Source: Trinickia dabaoshanensis (GTDB lineage: Bacteria; Pseudomonadota; Gammaproteobacteria; Burkholderiales; Burkholderiaceae). Taken from it: DNA of 64,000 nucleotides. How positions within the stretch are numbered: position 1 is the stretch's first letter; each line of letters begins with the position of its first letter. Below the pieces are notes generated by a model. It was not told where the DNA came from, did not search any database, and was given only the letters and a program-made list of their open reading frames with translations. The DNA lies in contig NZ_PNYA01000024.1 of assembly GCF_002879885.1 (NCBI RefSeq), forward strand, positions 58,995 through 122,994, given 5' to 3'. The position numbers and the translations under genes are program-made. Below, piece after piece: positions 18,866-28,683 of this stretch.

Positions 18866-19981
18866 TTATCGCTTACCGAAGGCCGCGTCGACGAACAGGT
18901 CCTTGTACTCACGCGGCTGCGAGCGCCAGTATTGCTTCGGCGCATGCACGCGGGCTCCGAGCTCGGCGGCCGCATGCCAGGGCCAGCGCGGATCGTAGAG
19001 CATCGCCCGCGCGAGCGACACGGCATCGGCTTCGCCATTGGCGATGATCGCCTCGGCCTGCCGCGCTTCGGTGATGAGACCGACCGCGATCGTCGGCAGG
19101 CCCACTTCGGCCTTCACGCGCTGGGCGTACGGCACTTGGTAGCCGGGCCCGAGCTTGATCGCCTGCTCGGGCGAGACGCCGCCGGTCGTCACGTGAATCG
19201 CTGCGCAGCCGCGGGCCTTCAATTCGTTCGACAAAGCCACCGTGCCTTCCACGTCCCAACCGCCCGGTACCCAGTCAGTCGCCGAGATGCGGGCCCAAAC
19301 CGGGCGTTCGGCGGGGAACGCGGCGCGCACGGCCTCGAATACCTCGATCGGAAAGCGCATCCGGTTTTCTAGGCTGCCGCCGTACTCGTCGTCTCGATGG
19401 TTGGCGAGCGGCGAAAGAAACTGATGCAGCAAATAGCCGTGCGCCGCATGGATTTCGATGCCGTCGATGCCCAGTCGCGCCGCGCGTTCGGCCGCGGCCA
19501 CGAAGTCGTCGCGCACCTTGTCCATGCCCGCGCGATCGAGCATGACCGGCGCCTCTTCGTCGCTGGCATGCGGCACGGGCGATGGGGCCACCGTCTTCCA
19601 GCCGAGCGGTTCGCCGGAGCGGATTTGCGCGCCGCCCTCCCAGGGCGAGCGGCTCGATCCCTTACGGCCCGCGTGCCCGAGTTGCACGGCCACCGCGATC
19701 GGCGAGTACGTCCGCACGGCCTTGAGCACACGCGCGAGCGCCGTTTCGTTATCGTCCGAATAAAGGCCGAGATCGCTCGCGGAGATGCGGCCCTCGGGCG
19801 AGACGGCCGTCGCCTCGAGGATCAGCATGCCGGCGCCCGACAGCGCAAGATGGCCGAGATGGATCATGTGCCAGTCGGTGGCGCTCCCCCCTTCGGCGGA
19901 GTATTGGCACATCGGGGCGATCACGATGCGGTTGGACAGCGCAAGCTTGCCGATGGTCATCGGCTCGAACAAACGGCTCAT
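18866..19981 (-). CDS. NADH:flavin oxidoreductase, Old Yellow Enzyme family (YqjM-like)
   Basis: This 371-residue FMN-dependent ene-reductase begins MSRLFEPMTIGKLALSNRIVIAPMCQYSAEGG, which includes the MCQYSA segment typical of YqjM-type enzymes. The active-site HAAHGYLLHQFLSPLANHRDDEYGGSLENR-type region is present, in pieces around residues 175-205 (IEIHAAHGYLLHQFLSP; DDEYGGSLENRMRFP). Such enzymes reduce activated C=C bonds of enones, maleimides or nitro compounds with NAD(P)H. The ATG at 19981 is chosen because the frame upstream is Arg-rich and not protein-like. It is the first gene of a tightly spaced unit with the TAXI protein, isomerase and LysR regulator, so a role in catabolism of an unsaturated or aromatic compound is inferred. 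Confidence 0.93.
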   Translation of the reverse strand: MSRLFEPMTIGKLALSNRIVIAPMCQYSAEGGSATDWHMIHLGHLALSGAGMLILEATAVSPEGRISASDLGLYSDDNETALARVLKAVRTYSPIAVAVQLGHAGRKGSSRSPWEGGAQIRSGEPLGWKTVAPSPVPHASDEEAPVMLDRAGMDKVRDDFVAAAERAARLGIDGIEIHAAHGYLLHQFLSPLANHRDDEYGGSLENRMRFPIEVFEAVRAAFPAERPVWARISATDWVPGGWDVEGTVALSNELKARGCAAIHVTTGGVSPEQAIKLGPGYQVPYAQRVKAEVGLPTIAVGLITEARQAEAIIANGEADAVSLARAMLYDPRWPWHAAAELGARVHAPKQYWRSQPREYKDLFVDAAFGKR

Positions 19982-20181
19982 GGCGGGTTCCTCGATCGAT
20001 TGGGCGCGCGACAGGCGCGCTCTGGCCGGGCGCGGAAGCGCGCGGCACCTCGGTCGGGAGGGGGCCAACGCAATTCCGCTGCACAGCGCATCGCCGAGCA
20101 GCATAAGGGATGCCGAAGGAAAATGCTGCGAGCAAGCTCGCCCGCGCCTGCAAAAAAGCGCGAAAGCGGGACCGCGAGCGG

Positions 20182-20754
20182 CTATGGGTGCGCCGATACG
20201 CGTGGCGGCGCGGACCTTGCGTCCTGACCGGTCGCCGCAAGCGCCCGCTGGCGTCGCGCGCGCACTTGCATCAACTGGGCGCAGACGGCCACCGCGATCG
20301 AGGACGGGGCTTTGTCGACGATGCCCGGCACGCCGATCGGGCACACCATCTCGTGCAGGCGCTCGGGCTCGACCCCGCGGTCGATCAAACGCCGCTCGAA
20401 CTTCACGCGCTTGGTCTTCGAGCCGATCATGCCGAAGTAACCGAAGTCGCGGCGACGCATGATGCGCTCGGCCAAGGCGAAGTCGAGCGCATGATTGTGC
20501 GTCATCACGAGCAGGCAGGCGCCGGCAGGCGCCGCATCGATGACGGCTTCGGGCGTATCGGTGGCCTCGATCTGCACGTTCGCCGGCACCTCGTCGGGGA
20601 AACATTCGTCGCGCGCATCGACCCATTGCACGACGCAAGGCAGCGTGCCGAGCAGCGTCACGAGCGCGTGGCCGACGTGTCCGGCGCCGAACAGCACGAC
20701 GTGCAGCGGCGGCGCACTCGCGCTCGGCGCCGGCGCGAACGAGCACGGTTTCAT
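20182..20754 (-). CDS. xdhC: XdhC C-terminal domain protein (short form)
   Basis: This 190-residue protein corresponds to the Rossmann-like C-terminal half of XdhC, the factor that delivers sulfurated molybdenum cofactor to xanthine dehydrogenase. It has HVVLFGAGHVGHALVTLLGTLP at about residue 18, TDTPEAVIDAAPAGACLLVMTH, RRRDFGYFGMIGSKTKR and VCPIGVPGIVDKAPSSIAVAV. XdhC proteins are normally around 250-350 residues, with an N-terminal XdhC/CoxI domain carrying a GGxLE-type motif. That domain is absent: the protein opens directly on a short Pro/Ala linker. Its ATG overlaps the xdhB stop (ATGA), so no missing sequence lies between. The N-terminal domain may be lost or encoded elsewhere. Confidence 0.88.
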   Translation of the reverse strand: MKPCSFAPAPSASAPPLHVVLFGAGHVGHALVTLLGTLPCVVQWVDARDECFPDEVPANVQIEATDTPEAVIDAAPAGACLLVMTHNHALDFALAERIMRRRDFGYFGMIGSKTKRVKFERRLIDRGVEPERLHEMVCPIGVPGIVDKAPSSIAVAVCAQLMQVRARRQRALAATGQDARSAPPRVSAHP

Positions 20755-23126
20755 ACGGCACTCCCCGCGCGTGCCGCTCGCACGGCGGCCACCGCCTTCA
20801 GGATCTCCTCGGCCGTGGCCGGGGCGTTCAACGGCGGATTCACTTCGTAATCGCCCACGCTCGCGACGGCGTCGCGAATCGCGAAGAACACGGAAAACGG
20901 CAACAGAAGCGGCGGCTCGCCGACCGCTTTCGAGCGGTGAATGCTGTCCTCCGCGTTGCGGTTGTCGAACAAACGCACGCGCAAATCGGGCGGGCAGTCG
21001 TTCACGGTCGGAATCTTGTAGGTCGAGGGAGCGTGCGTCATCAGCTTGCCGCCCGCGTTCCACCAGAGCTCCTCGGTCGTGAGCCAGCCCATGCCCTGGA
21101 TGAAGCCCCCTTCGACCTGCCCGATGTCGAGCGCCGGATTGAGCGAAGCGCCGACGTCGTGCAGCGCGTCGGCGCGCACGACGCGCATCTCGCCCGTGAG
21201 CGTATCGATGACGACTTCGGACACGGCCGCGCCGTACGAGTAGTAGTAAAACGGCCGCCCTTGCAGCTTTTGCTGGTCCCAATGAATCTTGGGCGTGGCG
21301 TAAAAGCCGTCCGACCACAACTGCACGCGCGCCAGGTAGGCTTTGGCGATGACCTCCTCGAACCGCAAGGCGAGCTCGCCGACGTAAATCGTATCGTTCG
21401 CGAAGACGACGTCGCTCGGCCCCACGCTCCCCTCGCCGAAGCGATCGGCCGCGAACGCCGCCAGCCGCTCGCGCAGTTGGCGCGCGGCGTCTTGCGCGGC
21501 CTTGCCGTTCAGGTCCGAGCCCGTCGAAGCGGCGGTGGCGGACGTATTGGCCACCTTGCTCGTATCGGTGGCCGTCACGCGCACGCGCGCGAAGCCCACG
21601 CCGAGTTCGTGCGCCACCACTTGCGCGACCTTCGTGTTCAGGCCCTGGCCCATCTCGGTGCCGCCGTGATTCACGAGCACCGAGCCGTCGGTATAGATAT
21701 GCACGAGCGCGCCGGCCTGATTGAAGTGCGCGACGTTGAACGCGATCCCGAATTTCACGGGCGTGATCGCGATGCCCTTCTTGAGCACGGGGCTCGCCGC
21801 ATTGAACGCGCGCGCTTGCTCGCGGCGGCGATGGTAGTCGCTCGTCGCGACGAGTTCGTCGACGAGCTCGTGGATGACGTTGTCCTCGATCGTTTGCCCG
21901 TAGGGCGTCACGTTGCGTTCGGTCTTGCCGTAGAAATTGCGCCGGCGCACTTCGAGCGGATCGAGCTTGAGCGAACGGGCGACGCTATCCATGATGTATT
22001 CGATCGCGAAGGCCCCTTGCGGACCGCCGAAGCCGCGGAACGCGGTGTTCGACTGCGTGTTCGTCTTGCCGCAAAAACCCGCGATGTCGACGTCGGGAAG
22101 CCAATAGGCGTTATCGAAGTGGCAAACGGCACGCGTCATGACGGGGCCGGACAAATCGGCCGAGAAACCGCAGCGCGAGGTCATATCGACGCTGACACCG
22201 TCGATCAAGCCATCGTCGTCGTAGCCCACGTCGTAGCGGTAATGGAAGTCGTGGCGCTTGCCCGTGATCATCATGTCGTCGTCGCGGTCCGGGCGCAGCT
22301 TCACGGGACACAGGAGCTTCCAAGCCGCGAGCGCCGCACAGCACGCGAACAGCGCGGATTGAGATTCCTTGCCGCCGAAGCCGCCGCCCATCCGGCGGCA
22401 CTCGATCAGCACGTTGTGCGAGGCGACGCCGAGCACGTGCGCCACGTGGTGCTGCATCTCGGTGGGGTGCTGCGTGGAGCACCATACGTGCATGCCGTCG
22501 TCGTCCTTGGGCACGGCGTAGGCGATCTGCCCTTCCAAATAGAACTGCTCCTGGCCGCCGAGCAAGAGTTCGCCGCTGGCGCGATGCGCCGCGCGCGACA
22601 TCTTCGCCGCCGCTTCGCCGCGCGCGAGCTTCATCGGCGGCATGACCGATTGATTGGCGGCGCGCGCGGCTTGCGCGGTCAGCACCGCGGGTAACTCCTC
22701 GAACTCGATTTGCGCACGCCGCGCGGCGAGGCGCGCGGTGTCGTGCGAAGTAGCCACGACGATGAACATCGGCTGCCCGGCGTATTGAACGATGCCGTCG
22801 GCCAACACCGGATCGTCGTGAACGATCGGCCCGCACTCGTTTTCGCCGGGAATGTCGTCGGCCGTGAAGATCGCGACGACGCCGGGCGTCGCACGGACGG
22901 CATCGAAGTTCATCGAAACGATCTTCGCGTGCGCCTTCGGCGACATGCCGAGCGCGGCATGCAGCGTGCCGGCGACTAGCGGAATGTCGTCGGTGTAGGT
23001 GGCGCGGCCGCTCACGTGCAGGTGCGCGGATTCGTGCGGACGCGACACGTGCACTTGGCGAAATGCCGTGCGTTCGTGCTCGTCACGGGCGAGCTCGGTC
23101 AAAAACGGTTCGGCTTGCTGGTTCAT
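20751..23126 (-). CDS. xdhB: Xanthine dehydrogenase, molybdopterin-binding subunit
   Basis: This 791-residue subunit carries the molybdenum site that hydroxylates hypoxanthine and xanthine to urate. It begins with the aldehyde oxidase/xanthine dehydrogenase a/b hammerhead domain (HVSGRATYTDDIPLVAGTLHAALGMS). Molybdopterin-binding motifs include RRMGGGFGGKESQ, FRGFGGPQGAFAIEYIMD and GTEMGQGLNTKVAQV. The probable catalytic glutamate lies near the C-terminus in KAVGEPPLLLPFSVFFAIRDA. Length and organisation match bacterial XdhB. The ATG at 23126 starts MNQQAEPFLTELARDE, the family-like N-terminus. It is the middle gene of xdhABC, 47 bp after xdhA and overlapping xdhC. Confidence 0.97.
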   Translation of the reverse strand: MNQQAEPFLTELARDEHERTAFRQVHVSRPHESAHLHVSGRATYTDDIPLVAGTLHAALGMSPKAHAKIVSMNFDAVRATPGVVAIFTADDIPGENECGPIVHDDPVLADGIVQYAGQPMFIVVATSHDTARLAARRAQIEFEELPAVLTAQAARAANQSVMPPMKLARGEAAAKMSRAAHRASGELLLGGQEQFYLEGQIAYAVPKDDDGMHVWCSTQHPTEMQHHVAHVLGVASHNVLIECRRMGGGFGGKESQSALFACCAALAAWKLLCPVKLRPDRDDDMMITGKRHDFHYRYDVGYDDDGLIDGVSVDMTSRCGFSADLSGPVMTRAVCHFDNAYWLPDVDIAGFCGKTNTQSNTAFRGFGGPQGAFAIEYIMDSVARSLKLDPLEVRRRNFYGKTERNVTPYGQTIEDNVIHELVDELVATSDYHRRREQARAFNAASPVLKKGIAITPVKFGIAFNVAHFNQAGALVHIYTDGSVLVNHGGTEMGQGLNTKVAQVVAHELGVGFARVRVTATDTSKVANTSATAASTGSDLNGKAAQDAARQLRERLAAFAADRFGEGSVGPSDVVFANDTIYVGELALRFEEVIAKAYLARVQLWSDGFYATPKIHWDQQKLQGRPFYYYSYGAAVSEVVIDTLTGEMRVVRADALHDVGASLNPALDIGQVEGGFIQGMGWLTTEELWWNAGGKLMTHAPSTYKIPTVNDCPPDLRVRLFDNRNAEDSIHRSKAVGEPPLLLPFSVFFAIRDAVASVGDYEVNPPLNAPATAEEILKAVAAVRAARAGSAV

Positions 23127-23173
23127 GGCTGTCTCTGTTCTGTCGTCTTTCTTGCAGGCTTCTTTTGGGGCGC

Positions 23174-24721
23174 TCAGGCGGGCGTCTCGAGATCGGCCAG
23201 CCGTACGTTCAGTGCTTGCGGCGGCAGCGGATCGTTCGGGCGGGTCTCCAGCCAGAAGCGATAGAGCAGGTTTTGCGCGGTTTGCAGGCGGTACTCGCTC
23301 GTCGCCCGCATATCGCTGAGCGGTGCGTAGTCGCGAGCGAGCGCCTGCATCGCCGCCTGTGCCGTCGCTTCGTGCCAGCTCGCATCGGCTAGCACGCCTT
23401 CCGCCCCCGTCGCGCGCTTCGGCGTGGCGGCCATGCCGCCGAACGCGATGCGCGGCGAGCGGATCGTGTCGCCGTCCGCGATGAACGAGAATGCGGCGCA
23501 CACGGCCGAGATATCGGAGTCGAATCGCTTGGACAGTTTGTAGGTCCGAAAACGCAGCGCCTCACGTTCGCCCGTGCGCGTCGGGACCTTCAACGCCGCG
23601 ACGAACTCGTGCTCCGCCATGTCCTTCTTTTGATAAGCGAGGTACAGGTCTTCGAGCGCCAATTCACGCTCGATCTCGCCGCCGCGCAGCACGACACGCG
23701 CGCCGAGCGCGATCAACCCCGGCATCGAGTCGCCGATCGGCGAGCCGTTCGCGACGTTGCCGCCGAGCGTGCCCGCATTGCGGATCGGCAGCGAAGCAAA
23801 GCGCTTCCACATCTCGGTCAGTTCGGGGTAATGGCCGGCGAGCTCGGCGTAGGCCCGCTCCACCGTGACGCCTGCGCCGATCTCGATCCAATCGGCCGAG
23901 GTCTCGATCCGTTGAAGTTCGGCCACACGGCCGACATAGACGATATCGCCAAGGGCGCGCATCTGTTTCGTGACCCACAGGCCGACGTCCGTACTGCCCG
24001 CGAGCAGGCGCGCGGCCGGACGTTCGAGTTTGAGCGCCGCGAGGGCATCGAGCGTCCGAGGCGCGTCGAACGCATCGCCGCCGTACTCGTAATGAAAGGT
24101 TTCCTCGCGCTGCAACGCAGCCAGGGTTCGGGCCAGCGCGGGGACGTCGATCGGCGCCTTCGGGCTCGGCAGCTCGAACATCCGCTCACCGGCCTCGATG
24201 ATCGGCCGATAGCCCGTGCAGCGGCACAGATTACCGGTCAGCGCGTCGGCGATTTCCGCGCGCGACGGCGCGCAGGCACCGGCGCAGCCCGCCTCCCCGC
24301 CCGCGGCGCACGAGGGCGGCTGGCCCTCGCCGCCATGCTTGCGGTACAGCGCCCACATCGACATGACGAAGCCCGGCGTGCAAAAACCGCATTGCGAGCC
24401 GTGGCAATCGACCATCGCTTGCTGCACCGGGTGCAGTGAGCCGTCGGGCTGACGCAGATCCTCGACCGTAAACAAAGCCTTGCCGTCGAGCGTCGGGAGG
24501 AATTGGATGCAGGCGTTGACGGCCGAGAACCGCAGGCTGCCCGCCCCGTCGGGTTCGGCGACGACGACGGTGCACGCGCCGCAGTCACCCTCGGCGCAGC
24601 CCTCTTTCGTACCGGTGCATTGCACGTCTTCGCGCAGATATTGCAAAACGGTGCGCGTGACGGGCGCGTCGCTGACTTCGCGGATGGCGTTGCGGTGATA
24701 AAAACGGATCGATTGGCTCAT
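23174..24721 (-). CDS. xdhA: Xanthine dehydrogenase, [2Fe-2S]/FAD small subunit
   Basis: This 515-residue subunit passes electrons from the molybdenum site to NAD+ through two [2Fe-2S] clusters and FAD. The plant-ferredoxin-like cluster cysteines are in [17 protein letters not shown], and the second cluster in [13 protein letters not shown] and [11 protein letters not shown]. The FAD domain follows, with [37 protein letters not shown] and the CO-dehydrogenase-flavoprotein C-terminal part. A small insertion, [13 protein letters not shown], lies between the second-cluster motifs. The ATG at 24721 gives the usual [11 protein letters not shown] start; one 30 nt upstream is less family-like. It heads xdhABC and is divergent from an MFS transporter across 279 bp. 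Purine catabolism is the expected pathway. Confidence 0.97.
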   Translation of the reverse strand: MSQSIRFYHRNAIREVSDAPVTRTVLQYLREDVQCTGTKEGCAEGDCGACTVVVAEPDGAGSLRFSAVNACIQFLPTLDGKALFTVEDLRQPDGSLHPVQQAMVDCHGSQCGFCTPGFVMSMWALYRKHGGEGQPPSCAAGGEAGCAGACAPSRAEIADALTGNLCRCTGYRPIIEAGERMFELPSPKAPIDVPALARTLAALQREETFHYEYGGDAFDAPRTLDALAALKLERPAARLLAGSTDVGLWVTKQMRALGDIVYVGRVAELQRIETSADWIEIGAGVTVERAYAELAGHYPELTEMWKRFASLPIRNAGTLGGNVANGSPIGDSMPGLIALGARVVLRGGEIERELALEDLYLAYQKKDMAEHEFVAALKVPTRTGEREALRFRTYKLSKRFDSDISAVCAAFSFIADGDTIRSPRIAFGGMAATPKRATGAEGVLADASWHEATAQAAMQALARDYAPLSDMRATSEYRLQTAQNLLYRFWLETRPNDPLPPQALNVRLADLETPA

Positions 24722-25000
24722 GGTCGTGGGATGCGAAAAACCGGAAGACACGTGTGTTTGTCGTTTGATCGAAAACTAACACCGCCAATATGCGCAACCC
24801 ATAGGTGGCCTCGCATGCCGCTCATACTCTTGCACCGATATGACAGCCACCGTCAGCCGCCGCCCCCCGGCGGCCCGGAAGCTCGCACTCGGCAAAGGAA
24901 CCGGTTCCATGTCACAATAACGCATCGATTCACACTAGCGGCCTGGCTTCAACTCTGGTTTTCCCTTACCATCGCCACCGCACCGTCTATCTGTCCGCCC

Positions 25001-26209
25001 ATGTCCGCCGCCTCTCCCGTCTTGTCCGATCGCGCCGCCACCGCTCAGATCGTTCCCATCGTCTTTTTCACGTTCATCTGCTACCTGATCATCGGGTTGC
25101 CTCTGCCCGTGCTGCCCGGCTTCGTCCAGACCCAGCTCGGCCTGGGCTCGATCCTCGCGGGCGCGGCGGTTAGCGTCCAATATGCCGCGACCCTGTTTTC
25201 GCGGGCACAGGCGGGACGTTTCTCGGACACCCTCGGCCCCAAGCGCACGGTGGCGATCGGCCTGGCGGCCTGCTGCGGCAGCGGCGTCTTGCTTGCGCTC
25301 GCGATCGCCTGTCAGCGCTGGCCCGGCGTGAGCCTCGCCGTGCTCGTGGCGAGCCGCTTCGCGCTCGGGTTCGGTGAAAGCTGCGTGGGAACGGGAGCTA
25401 TCCTCTGGGGAATCGGCCGCGTCGGGGCCGTGCACAACGCGCGCGTGATTTCGTGGAACGGCATCGCCACTTACGGTGCGCTCGCGATCGGCGCGCCGGT
25501 GGGCGCCGCGCTCGATCATGCGATCGGCCCCTGGGCCCTCGGCGCGGCAACGATCGCGCTCGCCGCCATCGGCTACGTGCTTGCGCGCAAGCTGCAGGGC
25601 GTACCGCTCGTGCACGGCGAGCGCATGGGTTACGCGAGCGTCTTCGTACGCGTGTTGCCGCACGGCGTCGGGCTCGCGCTCGGCACCGCCGGCTTCGGCT
25701 CCATCGCGACCTTCATCGCGCTGTATTACGCGGCGCGCGGCTGGTCGCACGCCGCGCTCGCGCTGACGCTGTTCGGTTCGTTCTTCGTCGGCGCGCGGTT
25801 GCTGTTCGCCAACGCTATCCGCACCTATGGCGGCTTTCGCGTCGCCCTCGTCTCGTTCGCCTTCGAATGCGCGGGCCTCCTCACCCTCTGGCTCGCCCCG
25901 GCGCCGCACGCGGCGCTCCTGGGCGCGGCCGTGACGGGGTTCGGCTTCGCGCTCGTGTTTCCGTCGCTCGGCGTCGAAGCCGTCGAACTGGTTCCGCCGG
26001 CTAGCCGCGGCGCCGCGCTCGCCGCCTACTCGGTCTTCTTCGATCTATCGCTGGGGATCATGGGCCCGCTCGCCGGCTATGTGGCCGGCGCGTTCGGCTA
26101 CCCTTCCGTGTTCCTCGTCGCGGCGATCGCCGCGGCCGCCGCGGCCGCGCTCTCGCTGAGCCTCTATCTGCGTCACGCGCGCGGGCGCCGCCTCGCCGCA
26201 GCGGCCTGA
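25001..26209 (+). CDS. MFS transporter (YfcJ/YhhS-like)
   Basis: This 402-residue integral membrane protein has the twelve-helix pattern of the major facilitator superfamily. The loop-2 motif appears as [13 protein letters not shown], and the fourth to fifth helices contain [24 protein letters not shown], which resembles the YfcJ/YhhS subgroup of putative sugar or drug exporters. The ATG at 25001 leaves a short cytoplasmic N-terminus before the first helix ([25 protein letters not shown]). It is divergent from xdhA across 279 bp. Neither position nor sequence fixes the substrate; export of a purine-related metabolite is possible but unsupported. Confidence 0.88.
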   Translation: MSAASPVLSDRAATAQIVPIVFFTFICYLIIGLPLPVLPGFVQTQLGLGSILAGAAVSVQYAATLFSRAQAGRFSDTLGPKRTVAIGLAACCGSGVLLALAIACQRWPGVSLAVLVASRFALGFGESCVGTGAILWGIGRVGAVHNARVISWNGIATYGALAIGAPVGAALDHAIGPWALGAATIALAAIGYVLARKLQGVPLVHGERMGYASVFVRVLPHGVGLALGTAGFGSIATFIALYYAARGWSHAALALTLFGSFFVGARLLFANAIRTYGGFRVALVSFAFECAGLLTLWLAPAPHAALLGAAVTGFGFALVFPSLGVEAVELVPPASRGAALAAYSVFFDLSLGIMGPLAGYVAGAFGYPSVFLVAAIAAAAAAALSLSLYLRHARGRRLAAAA

Positions 26210-26533
26210 GCGCAGCGTAGCGGCGCAGCGACGATCCGGGCGGCTCGCCGCCGCACCGGGGCGGTCGCGACCGCCGGGCAATCGGATATCGGCGCGTCTC
26301 GCCGCCGAGATCGGCGTTCCTCTTTGCCGCTTTCCGAATACAGAAAGCCTCACCTAGTCATTTGCTACCGATTCATGCCTTTCATTAAATAACAACCACC
26401 ATAATTGATAGGCAAATCGACCCGGAATTATTTTCCGGCCTTTCTTTTATTCTTATTCCTTTTCCTTTCTTGCTTTTTCCTTCGATCGACTCCTACGATA
26501 TGCGCCTCATCCCACAAAGTGAGGACAAGGGCT
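26210..26533. other. Intergenic region with pyrimidine-rich leader
   Basis: This 324-bp gap precedes the SBP56 gene. The first half is G+C-rich; the second half (about 26330-26490) is A+T-rich with a long TTC/CTT-rich pyrimidine tract. A CCGGAA-TTATT-TTCCGG stem at 26422-26438, followed by CCTTTCTTTT, looks like an intrinsic terminator or a leader hairpin. The promoter of the downstream gene should be here. No protein-coding gene is seen. Confidence 0.5.
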
Positions 26534-27928
26534 ATGTCGTCCTGGAAACCCGATCCGACGTTCTACCCTTCTGCACGGCTTGCCGCGCAAGCCCCGAGAG
26601 AAACGCTCGCCTACGTCGCGAGCTTCGATCCCACGCGCCGCGTGCCGGATGAGCTGGCGGTCGTCGATCTCGATCCCGGCTCTCCCGATTACGGCAAAAT
26701 CGTGGAGCGCGTCGCCATGCCCAATATCGGCGATGAATTGCATCATTTCGGCTGGAATGCATGCAGCTCTCATCTTTGCCCCAATGCGCCGCATGCGCAT
26801 TCCGAACGCCGCTATCTAATCGTGCCGGGCCTGCGCAGTTCGCGCATTCACGTGCTCGACACCAAGCCCGACCCGCGCCGCCCGAAGATCGTGCGCGTGC
26901 TCGAGCCCGACGAGGTTGCCGGGAAATCGGGCTATACGCGGCCGCATACCGTTCACTGCGGTCCGCAGGGCATCTTCGTCGTGTCGCTGGCGAACGCCGA
27001 AGGCGATGCGCCCGGCGGCATTTTCTTGATGGACCACGATACGTTCGACATCCGCGGCCAATGGGAGATCGACCGCGGACCGCAGCAAATCGCCTACGAC
27101 GCCTGGTGGCATCTGGGCTACGACACGCTCGTGTCGAGCGAGTGGGGTCTGCCGGCCACGTTCGAAAACGGCCTCGTGCCCGAGTTGCTGCTCGGCGGCA
27201 AATACGGACACCGGCTGCATTTCTGGGACTTGAACACGCGCAAGCACAAGCAAACGATCGACTTCGGCGAGGAAAACCAACTCGTGTTCGAGTTGCGGCC
27301 CGCGCACGATCCGACCAAGGCGCACGGGTTCGTCAATTCCGTGATCAGCTTGAAAGACCTGTCGGCATCGATCTGGACCTGGTACCGCGAGGGCGATCGC
27401 TGGGCGGCGCGCAAGGTCATCGAAATTCCGGCCGAACCGGCCGATCCCGCCTTGCTGCCGCCGATGCTCAAGCGCTTCAGCGCAGTGCCGCCGCTCGTGA
27501 CGGACATCGCGCTCTCGCTCGACGACCGCTTCTTGTACGTCGCCTGTTGGGGCACGGGGGAGATGCGACGCTACGACGTCTCCGATCCGCATCATCCCGA
27601 ACTCGTCGGCTCGGTCAGGATCGGCGGCATCGCCGGGCGCACGCCGCATCCGCGCAGCGGCAACGAGCCGTTGAACGGCGGCCCGCAGATGGTCGAGGTG
27701 AGCCGTGACGGCCGCCGCGTCTATTTCACCAATTCGCTGTACGGCGCCATCGACGAGCAGTTCTATCCCGACGGCATCGACGGCTGGATGGTCAAGCTCG
27801 ACGCCCCGGACGGCAGCGGTCTTGCGTTCGATCGCGAGTTTTATCTGGAGTGGCCCAAGAGCCATCGGCCGCATCAGATCCGCCTCGAAGGCGGCGACGC
27901 GTCCTCCGACTCGTATTGCTATCCGTGA
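26534..27928 (+). CDS. Selenium-binding protein SBP56 / methanethiol oxidase homologue
   Basis: This 464-residue protein belongs to the SBP56/SELENBP1 family, whose characterised bacterial member oxidises methanethiol to formaldehyde, hydrogen sulfide and peroxide with copper. Signature segments are MPNIGDELHHFGWNACSS, ERRYLIVPGLRSSRIHVLDT, RPHTVHCGPQGIFVVSLAN, SSEWGLPATFENGLVPE and SLDDRFLYVACWGTGEMRRYDVSDP. The motif usually written WNACSSC reads CSSHLC here, so one cysteine is shifted. No signal peptide is present at the chosen ATG (26534), suggesting a cytoplasmic form, unlike the exported enzyme of methylotrophs. It is followed after 64 bp by a small membrane protein, probably co-transcribed. 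Catalytic activity is inferred. Confidence 0.92.
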   Translation: MSSWKPDPTFYPSARLAAQAPRETLAYVASFDPTRRVPDELAVVDLDPGSPDYGKIVERVAMPNIGDELHHFGWNACSSHLCPNAPHAHSERRYLIVPGLRSSRIHVLDTKPDPRRPKIVRVLEPDEVAGKSGYTRPHTVHCGPQGIFVVSLANAEGDAPGGIFLMDHDTFDIRGQWEIDRGPQQIAYDAWWHLGYDTLVSSEWGLPATFENGLVPELLLGGKYGHRLHFWDLNTRKHKQTIDFGEENQLVFELRPAHDPTKAHGFVNSVISLKDLSASIWTWYREGDRWAARKVIEIPAEPADPALLPPMLKRFSAVPPLVTDIALSLDDRFLYVACWGTGEMRRYDVSDPHHPELVGSVRIGGIAGRTPHPRSGNEPLNGGPQMVEVSRDGRRVYFTNSLYGAIDEQFYPDGIDGWMVKLDAPDGSGLAFDREFYLEWPKSHRPHQIRLEGGDASSDSYCYP

Positions 27929-27992
27929 CCGAAACGATCCCGCACATGTACGCACGGCCCGGCGGCGCGGCGTTGACCGAGCCGCCGCAACC

Positions 27993-28634
27993 ATGAGTTG
28001 GAGCTTGCATGCGAGCACGGTCGCGCCGTGGCTCGCCGTCGTCGGCAGCGGCGTTTTTCACGGCGTCAATCCGGCAATGGGCTGGCTCTTCGCCACGGCG
28101 CTCGGTTTGCAGCGGCAAAGCCGCGCCGCGCTCGTGGCGGCCTTGCCGCCGCTCGCGCTGGGCCATGCGGCGTCGATCTTCGTCGTGACCTCGTCGGCCC
28201 TCGCCCTCGGGCTCGCCGTGCACGCCGGTTCGTTGAAAATCGTCGCCGGCCTCGTACTGCTGGGCTGGGCCGTCTATCACCTGCTGTATGGCCACCGGCA
28301 TCGCGTGCGCGTCGGCATGACGGCGGGCGCCGCGGGGCTCGCATTTTGGTCGGCGGCCACCGCCACCGTTCACGGCGCGGGCCTCATGCTCGTGCCCGCG
28401 TTGATGCCCTTGTGCGGCGCGGCCGCGGGGGCGAGCCTCGCCGGCACGCTCGGCCCGGCCGCGCTCGTCACGCTCGTGCACACGCTCGTCGCATCGGTCA
28501 CCAGCGCGGCGATCGCGTTCGCGGCTTATGAATATCTCGGCCTCGGCATGTTGCGGCGAGGCTGGATCAATTTCGACTGGATTTGGTCTGGCGCCCTCGC
28601 GCTGACGGGCACGGCGCTGATCGCGCTCGCGTGA
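27993..28634 (+). CDS. Six-helix integral membrane protein next to SBP56
   Basis: This 213-residue protein is almost entirely hydrophobic, with about six predicted membrane helices. It opens with a GVFHGVNPAMGWLF motif and has a second His-containing helix, LPPLALGHAASIFV, then TATVHGAGLMLVPALMPLCG. The spaced histidines in helices recall metal or small-molecule transporters such as HupE/NicO-like families, but I cannot assign it to one. It follows the SBP56 gene by 64 bp on the same strand, and the pair probably forms an operon. Transport of copper, or of a sulfur or selenium compound, would fit but is only inference. The ATG at 27993 sits just before the first helix. Confidence 0.75.
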   Translation: MSWSLHASTVAPWLAVVGSGVFHGVNPAMGWLFATALGLQRQSRAALVAALPPLALGHAASIFVVTSSALALGLAVHAGSLKIVAGLVLLGWAVYHLLYGHRHRVRVGMTAGAAGLAFWSAATATVHGAGLMLVPALMPLCGAAAGASLAGTLGPAALVTLVHTLVASVTSAAIAFAAYEYLGLGMLRRGWINFDWIWSGALALTGTALIALA

Positions 28635-28683
28635 AGCGCTGCGGGGCCGCGCCCGTCCGGCTCGACGGCCCCGCCTGCGCGGC

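Noticed and set aside
18866..20761. Single long frame fusing Old Yellow Enzyme with upstream sequence
   Set aside because: The upstream part is the shadow of xdhC in another frame; the real enzyme begins at 19981 with a standard N-terminus.
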